From positions 2,418,001 to 2,482,000 of the forward strand of contig NC_014391.1 of NCBI RefSeq assembly GCF_000145235.1: a DNA stretch of 64,000 bases. Reading direction: 5' to 3'. The notes beneath the pieces are model-generated. The model worked only from the letters and a program-made list of their open reading frames with translations. It did no database searches and had not been told where the DNA came from. This document shows positions 28,557 through 37,605 of the stretch, one piece after another. The stretch is from Micromonospora aurantiaca ATCC 27029 (lineage in GTDB: Bacteria > Actinomycetota > Actinomycetes > Mycobacteriales > Micromonosporaceae). Each line of letters opens with the position of its first letter. The first letter of the stretch is position 1. The position numbers were made by a program, and so were the translations under genes.

Positions 28557-29498
28557 GTGACCGTGCTCAGCCAGACCGCTCTGCTCACCGAACTCGAGCC
28601 GGTGGTCGAGAAGAACCTCGACCGCCACCTGTCGCTGGCCAAGGAGTGGTTCCCGCACGAGTACGTGCCGTGGAGCGAGGGCCGCACCTTCGACGGCCCG
28701 CTGGGCGGCGAGGCCTGGTCGCCGGAGGACTCGACGCTGCCCGAGGTGGCGCGTACCGCGCTGATCGTCAACCTGCTCACCGAGGACAACCTGCCGTCGT
28801 ACCACCACGAGATCGCCACCCTGTTCGGGCGCGACGGCGCGTGGGGCACCTGGGTGCACCGGTGGACCGCCGAGGAGGGGCGGCACGGCACGGCGATCCG
28901 CGACTACCTCACGGTGACCCGGGCGGTGGACCCGGTGGCGCTGGAGCGGGCCCGCATGGTGCACATGTCGGCGGGCTACCAGAACGTCCACGACCAGGAG
29001 ATGCTGCACTCGCTGGCGTACGTGTCGTTCCAGGAGCTGGCGACCCGCATCTCGCACCGCAACACCGGCCGGGCCACCGGCGACCCGATGTGCGAGGCGC
29101 TGCTGGCCCGGGTGGCCGCGGACGAGAACCTGCACATGGTCTTCTACCGCAACCTGCTCGGCGCGGCGTTCGAGCTGGCGCCGTCGCAGGCGATGCGCGC
29201 CGTCGCCGACGTGCTGGCCAACTTCCAGATGCCGGGTGTCGGCATCGACGGCTTCGCCCGCAAGTCGGTGGCGATCGCGCTGGCCGGGATCTACGACCTG
29301 CGCCAGCACCGCGACGAGGTGGTGATGCCGGTGCTGCGCCAGTGGAACCTGTTCGAGGTGACCGGCCTGAACGCCGACGGCGAGGCCGCCCGTGACCAGA
29401 TCGCCGCCCACCTGGACACCCTGGAGACCCAGGCGTCCCGCTTCGAGGACCGCCGAGCCGCCCGAGCCGCCCGCGTTTCCGCGACGACCCAGGCCTGA
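28557..29498 (+). CDS. Acyl-[acyl-carrier-protein] desaturase
   Basis: A 313-residue ferritin-like di-iron enzyme that introduces a cis double bond into acyl-ACP. The iron ligands are visible: Glu in LLTEDNLPSYH, EEGRH (ExxH pair) in TAEEGRHG, Glu in SFQELATR and DENLH (second ExxH-type pair). Length matches bacterial DesA proteins of mycobacteria and streptomycetes. GTG 28557 has AGGGAG 7 bases upstream. The gene is isolated between hisS and a convergent thioesterase, and its promoter carries the 29-base palindrome, suggesting tight control by membrane-lipid state. It begins an accessory insertion between hisS and aspS. Confidence 0.93.
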   Translation: MTVLSQTALLTELEPVVEKNLDRHLSLAKEWFPHEYVPWSEGRTFDGPLGGEAWSPEDSTLPEVARTALIVNLLTEDNLPSYHHEIATLFGRDGAWGTWVHRWTAEEGRHGTAIRDYLTVTRAVDPVALERARMVHMSAGYQNVHDQEMLHSLAYVSFQELATRISHRNTGRATGDPMCEALLARVAADENLHMVFYRNLLGAAFELAPSQAMRAVADVLANFQMPGVGIDGFARKSVAIALAGIYDLRQHRDEVVMPVLRQWNLFEVTGLNADGEAARDQIAAHLDTLETQASRFEDRRAARAARVSATTQA

Positions 29499-29525
29499 CC
29501 CCCGCCCCTCTCCCTCCTCTCCCGC

Positions 29526-29596
29526 GCGATCTTGCACTTACGGCCCCCGCATTTGCCGCGAAACCGGCGCCGCGGGGGCCGCAACTGCAAGATCGC
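29526..29596. repeat. Dispersed palindrome, GATCTTGCA family, copy 2
   Basis: Arms 29526-29550 (begins GCGATCTTGCA) and 29572-29596 pair over 25 bases with two mismatches around a 21-base loop that contains ATTTGCCG. Same family as 1510-1581. It lies between two convergent genes and may also help termination. Confidence 0.85.
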
Positions 29597-29614
29597 CGAG
29601 AACGAGCGGGGCGG

Positions 29615-30115
29615 TCAGGGGAGGGGGAAGATGAGGCAGGTCGAGGTGGCGTGGGCTACCAGGCGGCCGGCCGGGTCCGTCAGGCGGGCCTCGGCCAGGG
29701 CGGTACGGCGGCCTCGCTGGAGCACCGTGCCCTCGCAGCGCAGCGTGCCGGTGTCGACGGTTACCGGGCGCAGGAACTTCACGTTGAGGTCCAGCGACGT
29801 GTAGCCGACGCCGGCCGGCAGCGTGGTGTGCACGGCGCACGCCGCGGCGGTGTCCAGCAGCGTGGAGATGACGCCGCCGTGCACGGTGCCGAGCGGGTTG
29901 TAGTGGAACTCCTGCGGCAGCAGCTCGACCGCGACGCGCCCCTCCTCGGCCTCCATCCGGGACATGTCGACGAGGTGCATGATCGGCGGCGCGTCCAGCT
30001 CGCCGGCGATCATCGCCTGCATCAGCTCCAGGCCGCTGCGCCGGCCCAGGTGCGCGGCGCCGGCCGCCGGGTCGGACCAGGTGAACGTGCGGGTGCGCTC
30101 CTGCGTCTGCGTCAT
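29615..30115 (-). CDS. PaaI-type hotdog thioesterase
   Basis: A 166-residue hotdog-fold protein of the PaaI/YbgC-like acyl-CoA thioesterase group. The signature HYNPLGTVHGGVISTLLDTAAA holds the catalytic Asn/Gly region and the acidic residue. It should hydrolyse a phenylacetyl-CoA-like or other acyl-CoA. ATG 30115 is placed 6 bases after a GAGGCT -10 element with a TTGACA -35 18 bases further up, implying a leaderless mRNA; a longer in-frame start at 30151 would include the operator. It is divergent from an HxlR regulator whose palindrome covers its -35. Confidence 0.9.
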   Translation of the reverse strand: MTQTQERTRTFTWSDPAAGAAHLGRRSGLELMQAMIAGELDAPPIMHLVDMSRMEAEEGRVAVELLPQEFHYNPLGTVHGGVISTLLDTAAACAVHTTLPAGVGYTSLDLNVKFLRPVTVDTGTLRCEGTVLQRGRRTALAEARLTDPAGRLVAHATSTCLIFPLP

Positions 30116-30121
30116 GGACTC

Positions 30122-30164
30122 AGCCTCGCAGCGCGTTGCTGAGTCTGTCAATCAGACCTAGCCT
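30122..30164. promoter_or_regulatory. Divergent promoters and HxlR operator
   Basis: Minus strand: TTGACA (30151-30146), 18 bases, GAGGCT (30127-30122), 6 bases before the thioesterase ATG. Plus strand: TAGCCT (30159-30164), 7 bases before the hxlR-type ATG. The palindrome GTCTG-TCAAT-CAGAC (30143-30157) overlaps the minus-strand -35 and abuts the plus-strand -10, so one bound dimer could block both genes. Confidence 0.65.
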
Positions 30165-30171
30165 GGTCGGC

Positions 30172-30648
30172 ATGAGACCCGCGGCACTGGACTGGTCGGT
30201 GGAGAACTGCACCATCGCACGCGCCATGGAGATCCTCGGCGAGCGGTGGACCCTCGTCGTGCTCCGCGAGGTCTTCAACGGCGTACGCCGGTTCGACGAC
30301 ATGCGGGTGCGGACCGGCATTCCGCGCCAGGTGCTGACGAACCGGCTCGCCATGCTCGTCGAGCGCGGTGTGCTGCGCCGGGAGCCGTACCGCGAGCCGG
30401 GCAGCCGGCCGCGCCACGAGTACCGGCTCACCGAGATGGGCCTGGACCTGTGGCCCGTGCTCGTCGCGGTGCTCGGATGGGGTGACCGCTACCTGGCCGA
30501 CCCGGAGGGCTCGCCGCTGAGCGTGGCGCACCGTGACTGCGGCGCCGAGGTCCGGGTCGCCTTGCGCTGCGGCGAGGGGCACGAGATCACCGGGGCGCGG
30601 GACGTGCTGCCCCGCCCGGGTCCGGGCGCCCGTCGCCGTACGCCCTGA
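30172..30648 (+). CDS. HxlR-family winged-helix regulator
   Basis: A 158-residue MarR-like regulator with the HxlR domain: [21 protein letters not shown] near the N terminus, the recognition helix region [17 protein letters not shown], and a wing around YRLTEMG. The extra C-terminal part has HRDC...RCGEGH, a Cys/His arrangement (C at about 123 and 133) that could be redox- or metal-sensitive. ATG 30172 is 7 bases after TAGCCT; the longer frame to 30136 would read through the operator. It likely represses itself and the divergent thioesterase. Confidence 0.88.
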   Translation: MRPAALDWSVENCTIARAMEILGERWTLVVLREVFNGVRRFDDMRVRTGIPRQVLTNRLAMLVERGVLRREPYREPGSRPRHEYRLTEMGLDLWPVLVAVLGWGDRYLADPEGSPLSVAHRDCGAEVRVALRCGEGHEITGARDVLPRPGPGARRRTP

Positions 30649-30728
30649 ACCGGCTCTGACAGATGATGTCGATGTTGTTGCTCCGGCGTTACATCGGGCG
30701 CGGGTGCGAATCCGGGCAAAGTCATGTC

Positions 30729-30793
30729 TTGCTTACGATCTTAAATATGTGAATACTTTGGGCACCCGGGCGGTTTCCCCAGGTCGCCCGGGT
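30729..30793 (+). promoter_or_regulatory. Promoter and 5' hairpin of the secreted protease
   Basis: TTGCTT (30729-30734), 17 bases, AATACT (30752-30757) inside an A+T-rich island predicts transcription from about 30764. The transcript would begin with a hairpin, ACCCGGGCG (30764-30772) pairing with CGCCCGGGT (30785-30793), which could stabilise the message. The ribosome site GGAGG follows at 30839. Confidence 0.5.
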
Positions 30794-30850
30794 TGTCCTC
30801 GGGCGCGCCCCCATGACAGCGCCCGTTCACCCCCATTCGGAGGTTGTTAC

Positions 30851-31900
30851 ATGCGACCCACGAGGTCCACGCTCCGCCGCGCCGCCGCAGTCGCCGTCGC
30901 CGGCACCCTGGTCACCGGCTCGCTGCTCGGCGCACCCGCGCAGGCCGCCCCCACGGCCCTCTCGCCGGACGCCGCCGCCACCCTCGTCGAGAAGCTCGGT
31001 GCCCGCGCGGCCGGCACGTACGCCGACGCCAGCGGCAAGATGGTCGTCACGGTGACCGACACCGCGACCGCCCGCCAGGTGCGCGCCGCCGGTGCCATCC
31101 CGAAGATCGTGGCGCGCGGCGCGGACAAGCTCAACGCCGCCACCAGCGAGCTGGAGCGCTCCGCCAAGATCCCCGGCACCGCCTGGTGGACCGACCCGGC
31201 CACGAACCAGGTCGTCGTCTCCGTCGACAGCACCGTCACCGGCGCCAAGCTGGAGCGGGTCAAGGCCGCCGCCGCCCGTCACAACGGCGCGATCCGCATC
31301 GAGGCCGAGGCCGGCACGCTCAGCACCCGGATCTCCGGCGGCCAGGCCATCTACGCCGGCGGCGGGGGCCGTTGCTCGCTCGGGTTCAACGTCCGCAGCG
31401 GCTCGACCTACTACTTCCTCACCGCGGGTCACTGCACCAACATCTCGTCGAGCTGGTACAGCAACTCCGCGCAGACCAGCCTGCTCGGCACCCGGACCGG
31501 CACCAGCTTCCCGGGCAACGACTACGGCATCGTCCGGCACAACAACTCGGCCAACGCGGCCGGCAACGTGTCGCTCTACAACGGCAGCTTCCAGGACATC
31601 ACCTCGGCCGGCAACGCGTACGTCGGCCAGTCCGTCCGCCGTTCCGGCAGCACCACCGGCCTGCGCAGCGGCAGCGTCACCGCCCTCAACGCGACCGTGA
31701 ACTACGCCGAGGGCAGCGTCTCCGGCCTCATCCGCACCAACGTCTGCGCCGAGCCGGGCGACAGCGGCGGCTCGCTGTTCGCCGGCACCGTCGCGCTCGG
31801 CCTCACCTCCGGTGGTAGCGGCAACTGCCGCACCGGTGGCACCACCTACTTCCAGCCGGTCACCGAGGCCCTCAGCCGCTACGGCGTGAGCGTCTTCTGA
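30851..31900 (+). CDS. Secreted S1-family serine protease (streptogrisin-like)
   Basis: A 349-residue preproprotein. Signal peptide 1-32 ends AQA|AP; residues about 33-160 form an alpha-lytic-type pro-domain; the mature protease starts near I161 (STR|ISGGQ). The catalytic triad is H194 (TAGHC), D224 (NDYGIV) and S305 (GDSGGS); cysteines C175/C195 and C299/C326 fit the two disulfides of streptogrisins. It is a secreted endopeptidase for nutrient scavenging, self-activated by pro-domain cleavage. ATG 30851 has GGAGG 7 bases upstream. Followed by a strong terminator. Confidence 0.94.
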   Translation: MRPTRSTLRRAAAVAVAGTLVTGSLLGAPAQAAPTALSPDAAATLVEKLGARAAGTYADASGKMVVTVTDTATARQVRAAGAIPKIVARGADKLNAATSELERSAKIPGTAWWTDPATNQVVVSVDSTVTGAKLERVKAAAARHNGAIRIEAEAGTLSTRISGGQAIYAGGGGRCSLGFNVRSGSTYYFLTAGHCTNISSSWYSNSAQTSLLGTRTGTSFPGNDYGIVRHNNSANAAGNVSLYNGSFQDITSAGNAYVGQSVRRSGSTTGLRSGSVTALNATVNYAEGSVSGLIRTNVCAEPGDSGGSLFAGTVALGLTSGGSGNCRTGGTTYFQPVTEALSRYGVSVF

Positions 31901-31915
31901 TCCACGCACCGCTGT

Positions 31916-31947
31916 GAACGGGCCGCCGGGTGACCGGCGGCCCGTTC
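31916..31947. terminator. Terminator between the protease and DUF998 genes
   Basis: Perfect 14-base arms GAACGGGCCGCCGG and its complement around the tetraloop GTGA, between convergent genes. Confidence 0.8.
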
Positions 31948-31959
31948 CGCGTACCCGTC

Positions 31960-32658
31960 TCAGGTGCCTGCCCCGAGGCGGCCCGGACCGACCGGCGGGC
32001 CGTCCGGGCGGGGCGGGTCCGACGGCCGGACCGTCCAGTGCCGGTGGGCCCGCCGCGCCGACAGCACCGCCGCCAGCGGCCAGAGCGTCACCGCGAGCGC
32101 CGCCACCCGCTCGGCCAGCCCGGTCCGGGAGCCGCCCGTCACCTCCGCCACCGACCAGCCGAACAACGCCAGCAGCACGGCCGTCACGGCCAGCGCCACC
32201 GGCCGGCGGAACGCCCACGGCGGCCGGCCCGCCGGGGAGGCGGCCACCTCGCGCGGCACCCTGCGGGGCAGCCGCAGCGCTGACCCGGCCGGCCAGAGCG
32301 CCAGCGCGAGCACCGCCACGGTGGCCACCACCCCGTGCGCCGGGGAACCGCCCACCTGCGGCCGGGGGAACGCGATGAGCGCGACGGTGGACACCCCGCC
32401 GACCGCCAGCAGGAAGCGGCTGGGCAGCCCGGCGGCGTGCAGCGCGGCGGCGGTGGCGCAGTAGCAGCAGCCGAGCAGCACCAGCGCGCCGCCCATCAGC
32501 CACGGATCGGTGGCGCCCTCACCGGCCAGCTCGCTGATCGTGTCCCGCACCGGGTCGTACCCCGGCCCCTGGCGGGCGCCCGCCACCGTCCAGCCCGCGA
32601 CCAGCAGCGCGGGCGCGGCGGCCGCGGTGACGACGGCCCAGCTCGGTACGGCACGCAC
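31960..32658 (-). CDS. DUF998 family integral membrane protein
   Basis: A 232-residue protein with about six hydrophobic helices. YDPVRDTISELA after the first helix is the DUF998 signature. The biochemical role of the family is not established. The GTG at 32658 was chosen because TACCGT lies 6 bases upstream, a leaderless arrangement; an ATG at 32706 is in frame. Convergent to the protease gene and divergent from aspS. The charged, Pro-rich C terminus (PSDPPRPDGPP) is cytoplasmic-looking. Confidence 0.8.
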   Translation of the reverse strand: MRAVPSWAVVTAAAAPALLVAGWTVAGARQGPGYDPVRDTISELAGEGATDPWLMGGALVLLGCCYCATAAALHAAGLPSRFLLAVGGVSTVALIAFPRPQVGGSPAHGVVATVAVLALALWPAGSALRLPRRVPREVAASPAGRPPWAFRRPVALAVTAVLLALFGWSVAEVTGGSRTGLAERVAALAVTLWPLAAVLSARRAHRHWTVRPSDPPRPDGPPVGPGRLGAGT

Positions 32659-32664
32659 CCGGCC

Positions 32665-32670
32665 ACGGTA
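32665..32670 (-). promoter_or_regulatory. -10 element, leaderless start of the DUF998 gene
   Basis: TACCGT on the minus strand, 6 bases before the GTG at 32658. Confidence 0.4.
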
Positions 32671-32807
32671 GACCGCCGGACCCGGCTCGCACGGCGCTTT
32701 CGCCACCGTCGGGGCGGACCGGCTCGACGGGTGCCCGGGAGCGGGCCCGCCCGCCCTGACAGAATGCGGGGGAGCAGTGAGTGGACCAGATTGAGGAGAC
32801 GCCAGCC

Positions 32808-34613
32808 GTGATCCGTACCCACAATGCCGGAAGCCTGCGCGCCGCGGACGCCGGCTCGACGGTGACGCTCGCCGGGTGGGTGGCCCGCCGGCGCGACCAC
32901 GGCGGTGTCATCTTCGTCGACCTGCGCGACGCCTCCGGCGTCGTGCAGGTGGTGTTCCGCGAGGAGGACGCGCACGCGCTGCGTAACGAGTTCTGCGTCA
33001 AGGTCACCGGCGAGGTGACCCGCCGCCCGGAGGGCAACGAGAACCCGGACCTGCCCACCGGCGAGGTCGAGGTGACCGCGTCCGAGCTGGAGGTGCTCTC
33101 CGAGGCCGCGCCGCTGCCGCTGCCGGTGGACGACCAGATCGAGGCCGGCGACGACATCCGGCTCAAGTACCGCTACCTGGACCTGCGCCGGGGCGGCCCG
33201 GCCAAGGCCATGCGGCTGCGCTCGCGGGCCAACCAGATCGCCCGCGGCGTGCTGCACGAGCGGGACTTCCTGGAGATCGAGACGCCGACGCTGACCCGCT
33301 CCACCCCGGAGGGCGCCCGCGACTTCCTGGTGCCGGTGCGGCTGCAGCCGGGCAGCTGGTACGCGCTGCCGCAGTCGCCGCAGCTGTTCAAGCAGCTGCT
33401 GATGGTCGGCGGCATGGAGCGGTACTACCAGATCGCCCGCTGCTACCGCGACGAGGACTTCCGCGCCGACCGGCAGCCGGAGTTCACCCAGCTCGACATC
33501 GAGATGTCGTTCGTCACCGAGGACGACGTGATCGACCTCGGCGAGGCGATCGTCTCGGCGCTGTGGAAGGACCTCGCCGGCTACGAGATCGCCCGGCCGA
33601 TCCCGCGCATCACCTGGCACGACGCCATGTCCCGCTACGGCTCCGACAAGCCGGACCTGCGCTACGGCGTGGAGCTGACCGAGCTGACCGACTACCTGCG
33701 CGGCACCGAGTTCCGGGTGTTCGCCGGCGCGATCGACGCGGGCGGCTACGTCGGCGCGGTGGTCATGCCCGGCGGCGCGTCGCAGACCCGCAAGGAGCTG
33801 GACGGCTGGCAGGACTGGGCCAAGGCGCGCGGCGCGCGCGGCCTGGCGTACGTGGTGCTGGACGCCGAGACCGGCGAGGCGCGCGGCCCGGTGGCGAAGA
33901 ACCTGTCCGAGGCGCACCTGTCCGGCCTGGCCGACGCGGTCGGCGCGAAGCCCGGCGACGCGGTCTTCTTCGCCGCGAGCACGAACACCCGCGAGGCGCA
34001 GGAACTGCTCGGCGCGGCCCGGATCGAGATCGCCAAGCGGGCGAACCTGATCGACGAGAGCGCCTGGGCGTTCTGCTGGGTGGTCGACGCGCCGATGTTC
34101 GAGCGCACTGACGAGGGCGGCTGGACCGCCGTGCACCACCCGTTCACCTCGCCGAACGCCGAGTGGGTGGACCGGTTCGAGGAGGCACCGGACCGGGCGC
34201 TGGCATACGCGTACGACATCGTCTGCAACGGCAACGAGATCGGCGGCGGCTCGATCCGTATCCACCGCGGCGACGTGCAGCAGCGGGTGTTCGACCTGCT
34301 CGGCATCACCGCCGACGAGGCGCAGGACAAGTTCGGCTTCCTGCTGGAGGCGTTCAAGTACGGCGCCCCGCCGCACGGCGGCATCGCGTTCGGCTGGGAC
34401 CGGGTCTGCATGCTGCTGGCCGGCGCGGACTCGATCCGCGAGGTCATCGCGTTCCCGAAGACCCGGGGCGGCTTCGACCCGCTGACCGGCGCGCCCACCC
34501 CGATCACCGGGCAGCAGCGCGCCGAGGCCGGCATCGACGCCAAGCCGAAGGCGCCGGGCGGCCCGCACGCCGGCACCGCCGGCCCGGCCGCGCCGGTGGC
34601 CGACCCCACCTGA
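32808..34613 (+). CDS. aspS: Aspartyl-tRNA synthetase
   Basis: A 601-residue bacterial-type class II synthetase. The OB-fold anticodon domain opens with IRTHNAGSL and [11 protein letters not shown]; motif 2 is [16 protein letters not shown]; the GAD insertion lies mid-protein, and motif 3 is [16 protein letters not shown] 32808 was chosen because homologues begin MIRTH and GAGGAG lies 9 bases upstream; an earlier GTG at 32781 also has a ribosome-like site. The C-terminal 35 residues are a Pro/Ala-rich tail. A textbook terminator follows. Whether it also charges tRNA-Asn depends on gatCAB/asnS elsewhere. Confidence 0.97.
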   Translation: MIRTHNAGSLRAADAGSTVTLAGWVARRRDHGGVIFVDLRDASGVVQVVFREEDAHALRNEFCVKVTGEVTRRPEGNENPDLPTGEVEVTASELEVLSEAAPLPLPVDDQIEAGDDIRLKYRYLDLRRGGPAKAMRLRSRANQIARGVLHERDFLEIETPTLTRSTPEGARDFLVPVRLQPGSWYALPQSPQLFKQLLMVGGMERYYQIARCYRDEDFRADRQPEFTQLDIEMSFVTEDDVIDLGEAIVSALWKDLAGYEIARPIPRITWHDAMSRYGSDKPDLRYGVELTELTDYLRGTEFRVFAGAIDAGGYVGAVVMPGGASQTRKELDGWQDWAKARGARGLAYVVLDAETGEARGPVAKNLSEAHLSGLADAVGAKPGDAVFFAASTNTREAQELLGAARIEIAKRANLIDESAWAFCWVVDAPMFERTDEGGWTAVHHPFTSPNAEWVDRFEEAPDRALAYAYDIVCNGNEIGGGSIRIHRGDVQQRVFDLLGITADEAQDKFGFLLEAFKYGAPPHGGIAFGWDRVCMLLAGADSIREVIAFPKTRGGFDPLTGAPTPITGQQRAEAGIDAKPKAPGGPHAGTAGPAAPVADPT

Positions 34614-34627
34614 TCCTCGCCTCGTCG

Positions 34628-34658
34628 AAGGGCCCGCGTCATGATGACGCGGGCCTTT
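34628..34658 (+). terminator. Intrinsic terminator after aspS
   Basis: A 25-base perfect palindrome (GGCCCGCGTCAT-g-complement, 34631-34655), flanked by AAG on the left and TTTT on the right. Confidence 0.92.
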
Positions 34659-34677
34659 TCGATCTTCAGGGGGACTG

Positions 34678-35487
34678 ATGCGTCTGCTCGTGGTGGGAGC
34701 CAGCGGGTTCCTCGGCGCCGAGGTGTGCCGGCAGGCGGTCGCCGCCGGGCACCGGGTGGCCGGCACGTACCACTCCACCGCCGTGGCGGTGGCCGGCGTC
34801 GCGCCGCACCGGCTCGACGTGACCGACCGCGCCGCCGTGCGTGAGCTGCTGACCCGGGTACGCCCCGACGCGGTCGTCGCCACCCCCTACCGGTACGACG
34901 ACTGGGCGGTCACGGCGGACGGGGCGGCCCACATCGCGGTCGCCGCCGCCGAGGTGGGCGCCCGGCTGGTGCACCTGTCCAGCGACGCGCTGCACGCCGG
35001 GCGCCCGAAGCCGTACGCGGACGAGGACGTGCCCACGCCGCTGCACCCGTACGGGGCGGCGAAGGCGGCGGCGGAGACGGCGGTGCGGGCGGTGGATCCG
35101 GGCGCGGTGCTGGTGCGGACGTCGCTGATCGTGGGGGAGGGCAGCAAGCAGATCCAGCTCTGCCGGGACGCGCTGGCCGGCCGGGCCACGTTGTTCACCG
35201 ACGAGCTGCGCTGCCCGGTGCACGTCGCCGACCTCGCCGCCGCGGTGCTGGAGCTGGTGCCGGGCGGCTACGCCGGGCTGCTGAACGTGGCCGGGCCGGA
35301 CGCGGTGAGCCGCGCCGAGATGGGGCTGCTGGTGGCCCGGCACGACGGGGTGGACGCGGGCGGGCTGCGGACGACCACGATCGCCGCCGCCGGACTGCAC
35401 CGCCCGGGCGAGGTGGTGCTGGACTCCAGCCGTGCCGCGGGGCTGCTGCGGACCCGGCTGCGCGGGATCACCGAGCTGTACGGCTAG
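34678..35487 (+). CDS. NAD(P)-dependent epimerase/dehydratase, RmlD-like
   Basis: A 269-residue extended SDR of the dTDP-4-dehydrorhamnose reductase-like group. GASGFLG binds the cofactor; VHLSSDALH, PYGAAKAAAE (YxxxK) and RTSLIVG follow the RmlD pattern. It should reduce or epimerise a sugar nucleotide or related carbonyl, but no rhamnose genes are adjacent, so the substrate is unknown. ATG 34678 has GGGGGA 5 bases upstream. It lies just beyond the aspS terminator and opens the accessory insert before rarA. Confidence 0.85.
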   Translation: MRLLVVGASGFLGAEVCRQAVAAGHRVAGTYHSTAVAVAGVAPHRLDVTDRAAVRELLTRVRPDAVVATPYRYDDWAVTADGAAHIAVAAAEVGARLVHLSSDALHAGRPKPYADEDVPTPLHPYGAAKAAAETAVRAVDPGAVLVRTSLIVGEGSKQIQLCRDALAGRATLFTDELRCPVHVADLAAAVLELVPGGYAGLLNVAGPDAVSRAEMGLLVARHDGVDAGGLRTTTIAAAGLHRPGEVVLDSSRAAGLLRTRLRGITELYG

Positions 35488-35488
35488 T

Positions 35489-35544
35489 TGCACAGATTCT
35501 TTGCAAGCATCTTGTGCATGGAAAGTGTGCACAGATATTGTGCA
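35489..35544 (+). promoter_or_regulatory. Cluster of TGCACA half-sites before the ArsR-type gene
   Basis: Five related hexamers: TGCACA (35489), TTGCAA (35501), TGTGCA (35513), TGCACA (35528) and TGTGCA (35539). The first three are spaced exactly 12 bases; the last two form the palindrome TGCACA-N5-TGTGCA. The final site overlaps the -10-like TATTGT (35536-35541), 7 bases before the ATG. Fits autorepression by the encoded winged-helix protein. Confidence 0.6.
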
Positions 35545-35548
35545 TCTC

Positions 35549-36172
35549 ATGGAGGAGAAGAAGCGGCCCGAGGAACGCGCCGTACGCATCGACCACCGTC
35601 AGGTTCGCGCGCTGGCCCAGCCGCTGCGCATGCGGCTGATCGGGGCGCTGCGCGTGGCAGGCCCGTCCACCGCCACCGCCCTGGCCGAGATGCTCGGCAC
35701 CAACAGCGGCGCGACCAGCTACCACCTGCGCCAGCTCGCCGAGGTCGGTCTCGTGGTCGAGGACCCCAACATCGGCACCGGCCGGCAGCGCTACTGGCGG
35801 GCCGCGCACGACGTCACCAACTGGGAGTCGAGCGACTTCGACGACGACCCCGACTCGCGGGCCGCGATCGAGTGGCTGGAGGCCGACTACGTCCGCTTCT
35901 TCGCCGGGCACGCCGAACGCTGGTTCGCCCAGCGGCACCAGTGGGGACCGGCCTGGCGCGACGCGTTCGGCATGGGCGACTTCTTCATGCGGATCCCGGT
36001 CTCCCGGCTCGAAGCGATCAAGGAGGAGGTCTTCGCGCTCTTCGAGCGGCACCGCGACGAGACCGACCCCGACGATCCCGACGCCGAGACGGTCCAGCTC
36101 TACCTCGCCGCCCTCCCGATGGACGCGGCGTTCCCGCGGCCCGCCCCGCCGTCCACCGAGGAGAAGCCGTGA
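35549..36172 (+). CDS. ArsR-family winged-helix regulator
   Basis: A 207-residue protein with an N-terminal ArsR/HTH_20-type domain (residues about 15-85: VRALAQPLRMRLIGALRVAG, TSYHLRQLAEVGLVVE) and a long C-terminal domain seen in regulators paired with MFS genes. No metal-binding Cys cluster of the arsenic type is present. ATG 35549 is 7 bases after TATTGT, suggesting a leaderless mRNA. Its stop overlaps the start of the MFS gene (GTGA), so the two are one operon that probably represses itself through the TGCACA sites. Confidence 0.87.
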   Translation: MEEKKRPEERAVRIDHRQVRALAQPLRMRLIGALRVAGPSTATALAEMLGTNSGATSYHLRQLAEVGLVVEDPNIGTGRQRYWRAAHDVTNWESSDFDDDPDSRAAIEWLEADYVRFFAGHAERWFAQRHQWGPAWRDAFGMGDFFMRIPVSRLEAIKEEVFALFERHRDETDPDDPDAETVQLYLAALPMDAAFPRPAPPSTEEKP

Positions 36173-37518
36173 CCGCGCTGTCCGTACGCCAGATCCGGTC
36201 CCGCTACCTCACGCTGTACGGCCTGCGCTGGCTGCCCAGCGGCCTGCTCATGCCGGTGATGATCCTGCTGATGCAGGAACGCGGGCTCACGCTGTCGCAG
36301 ATCGGCCTGGTCGCCACCGCGCAGGGCCTCGTCGTGCTGGCGCTGGAGCTGCCCACCGGCGGCTTCGCCGACGCGCTCGGCCGCAAGCCGGTGCTGGTCG
36401 TCGCCTGGGTGCTCGGCCTGGGTTCGCTGGCGCTGATGGCGGTCGCCGACTCGTTCTGGATGTTCTTCCTGGTCTGGGCGTTGCAGGGCGTCTACCGGGC
36501 GCTCGACAGCGGCCCGATGGAATCCTGGTACGTCGACGCCACGCTCGCCGTCGACCCGAAGGCCGAATACGAGCGCGGCCTCGGCTGGGCCGGCACCGTG
36601 ATCGGTGTCGCGATCGGCGCGGGCGCGCTGCTCAGCGGCGGCCTGGTCGCGCTCGGCCCGGTCGGCCCGGTCAGCGCGCTGGCCCTGCCGGTGATCGTCG
36701 CCGCCGTGCTCCAGGCCGTCTCCATCGTGGCGCTGCTGGCGCTGATGGCGGAGCGGCGGCCCGCGTCCGGCCCGGCCGCGCTGCGCGCCTCGGTGGTCGA
36801 CGCGCCCCGGATGGTCGGGCAGGCCGTCGGGCTGCTGCGCCGCAACCGGGTGCTGGCGGCCCTGGTCGCCGTCGAGCTGTTCTGGGGCTTCGGCATGGTC
36901 ACCTTCGAGTCGCTGCTCCCGGTACGCCTCGCCGACGTGCTCGGTGACCCGGACCGCGCGGCGGCGCTGCTCGGCCCCGCCGGCACGGCGGCCTGGCTCG
37001 CGAACGCCGCCGGTGCCGCGCTCACCCCGTTCCTGCTGCGCCGCCTCGGCGCCGCCCCGGCCGCCGCGCTGATGCGCATCCTGCAGGGCGTGACGGTGGT
37101 CGGCATGGGTCTGCTGGCCGGCCCGGTCGGCGTGCTCATCGCGTACCTGGCCTGCTACGCCGTGCACGGCGCGTCGAACCCGCTGCACATGGGACTGCTG
37201 CACCGGCAGGTCGACGGCCCGTACCGGACGAGCGTGCTCTCGCTGAACTCGATGGCCGCCCAGCCGGCCGGCGCGCTCGGCGCGGTGACGCTGACCGCGC
37301 TGGCCGACGCCACGAGCGTCAGCATCGCCATGGTCGTCGGCGCGGCGATGCTCGCCGTGGCCGCGCCGCTCTACCTGCCGGCCTGGCGCGCCGCCCGCCG
37401 CAACACGCAGGACGTCACCGTGGAACCGGAGTCGACGGTAGGCGGCCCCGGCCACGCCGGCCCGCCCCTCGACGCGGCCCCCGCGGTGGCCGCGCCCGCT
37501 CCCGCCGGCCGCGACTGA
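36169..37518 (+). CDS. MFS transporter
   Basis: A 449-residue membrane protein with about 12 predicted helices. The motif A-like loop is GGFADALGRKPVL and the acidic pair in SGPMESWYVDATLA lies in the middle of the N-terminal half. It belongs to the small-molecule exporters commonly found behind ArsR-type regulators. GTG 36169 overlaps the regulator stop, giving coupled translation. The last 60 residues are a disordered Pro/Ala-rich tail. Substrate unknown. Confidence 0.88.
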   Translation: MTALSVRQIRSRYLTLYGLRWLPSGLLMPVMILLMQERGLTLSQIGLVATAQGLVVLALELPTGGFADALGRKPVLVVAWVLGLGSLALMAVADSFWMFFLVWALQGVYRALDSGPMESWYVDATLAVDPKAEYERGLGWAGTVIGVAIGAGALLSGGLVALGPVGPVSALALPVIVAAVLQAVSIVALLALMAERRPASGPAALRASVVDAPRMVGQAVGLLRRNRVLAALVAVELFWGFGMVTFESLLPVRLADVLGDPDRAAALLGPAGTAAWLANAAGAALTPFLLRRLGAAPAAALMRILQGVTVVGMGLLAGPVGVLIAYLACYAVHGASNPLHMGLLHRQVDGPYRTSVLSLNSMAAQPAGALGAVTLTALADATSVSIAMVVGAAMLAVAAPLYLPAWRAARRNTQDVTVEPESTVGGPGHAGPPLDAAPAVAAPAPAGRD

Positions 37519-37530
37519 GCCGACCGGCCG

Positions 37531-37584
37531 GGTGGAACGTCATGGGTGTCTCGGACGTCGTTCGACACCCATGGCGTTCCATCC
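37531..37584. repeat. Dispersed palindrome, TGGAACGCC family, copy 1
   Basis: Left arm 37531-37550 and right arm 37564-37584 contain TGGAACGtCATGGGTGTC and its near-complement around a 13-base loop. Two full copies and one half copy lie at 51977-52136. Here it sits between convergent genes. Confidence 0.85.
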
Positions 37585-37605
37585 ACGCCGTCGGGGCGTC
37601 GCGCG

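Noticed and set aside
30136..30151. Longer starts for the thioesterase (30151) and HxlR gene (30136)
   Set aside because: Both would place coding sequence across the shared operator and promoters; the shorter ATGs fit leaderless starts and family N termini.
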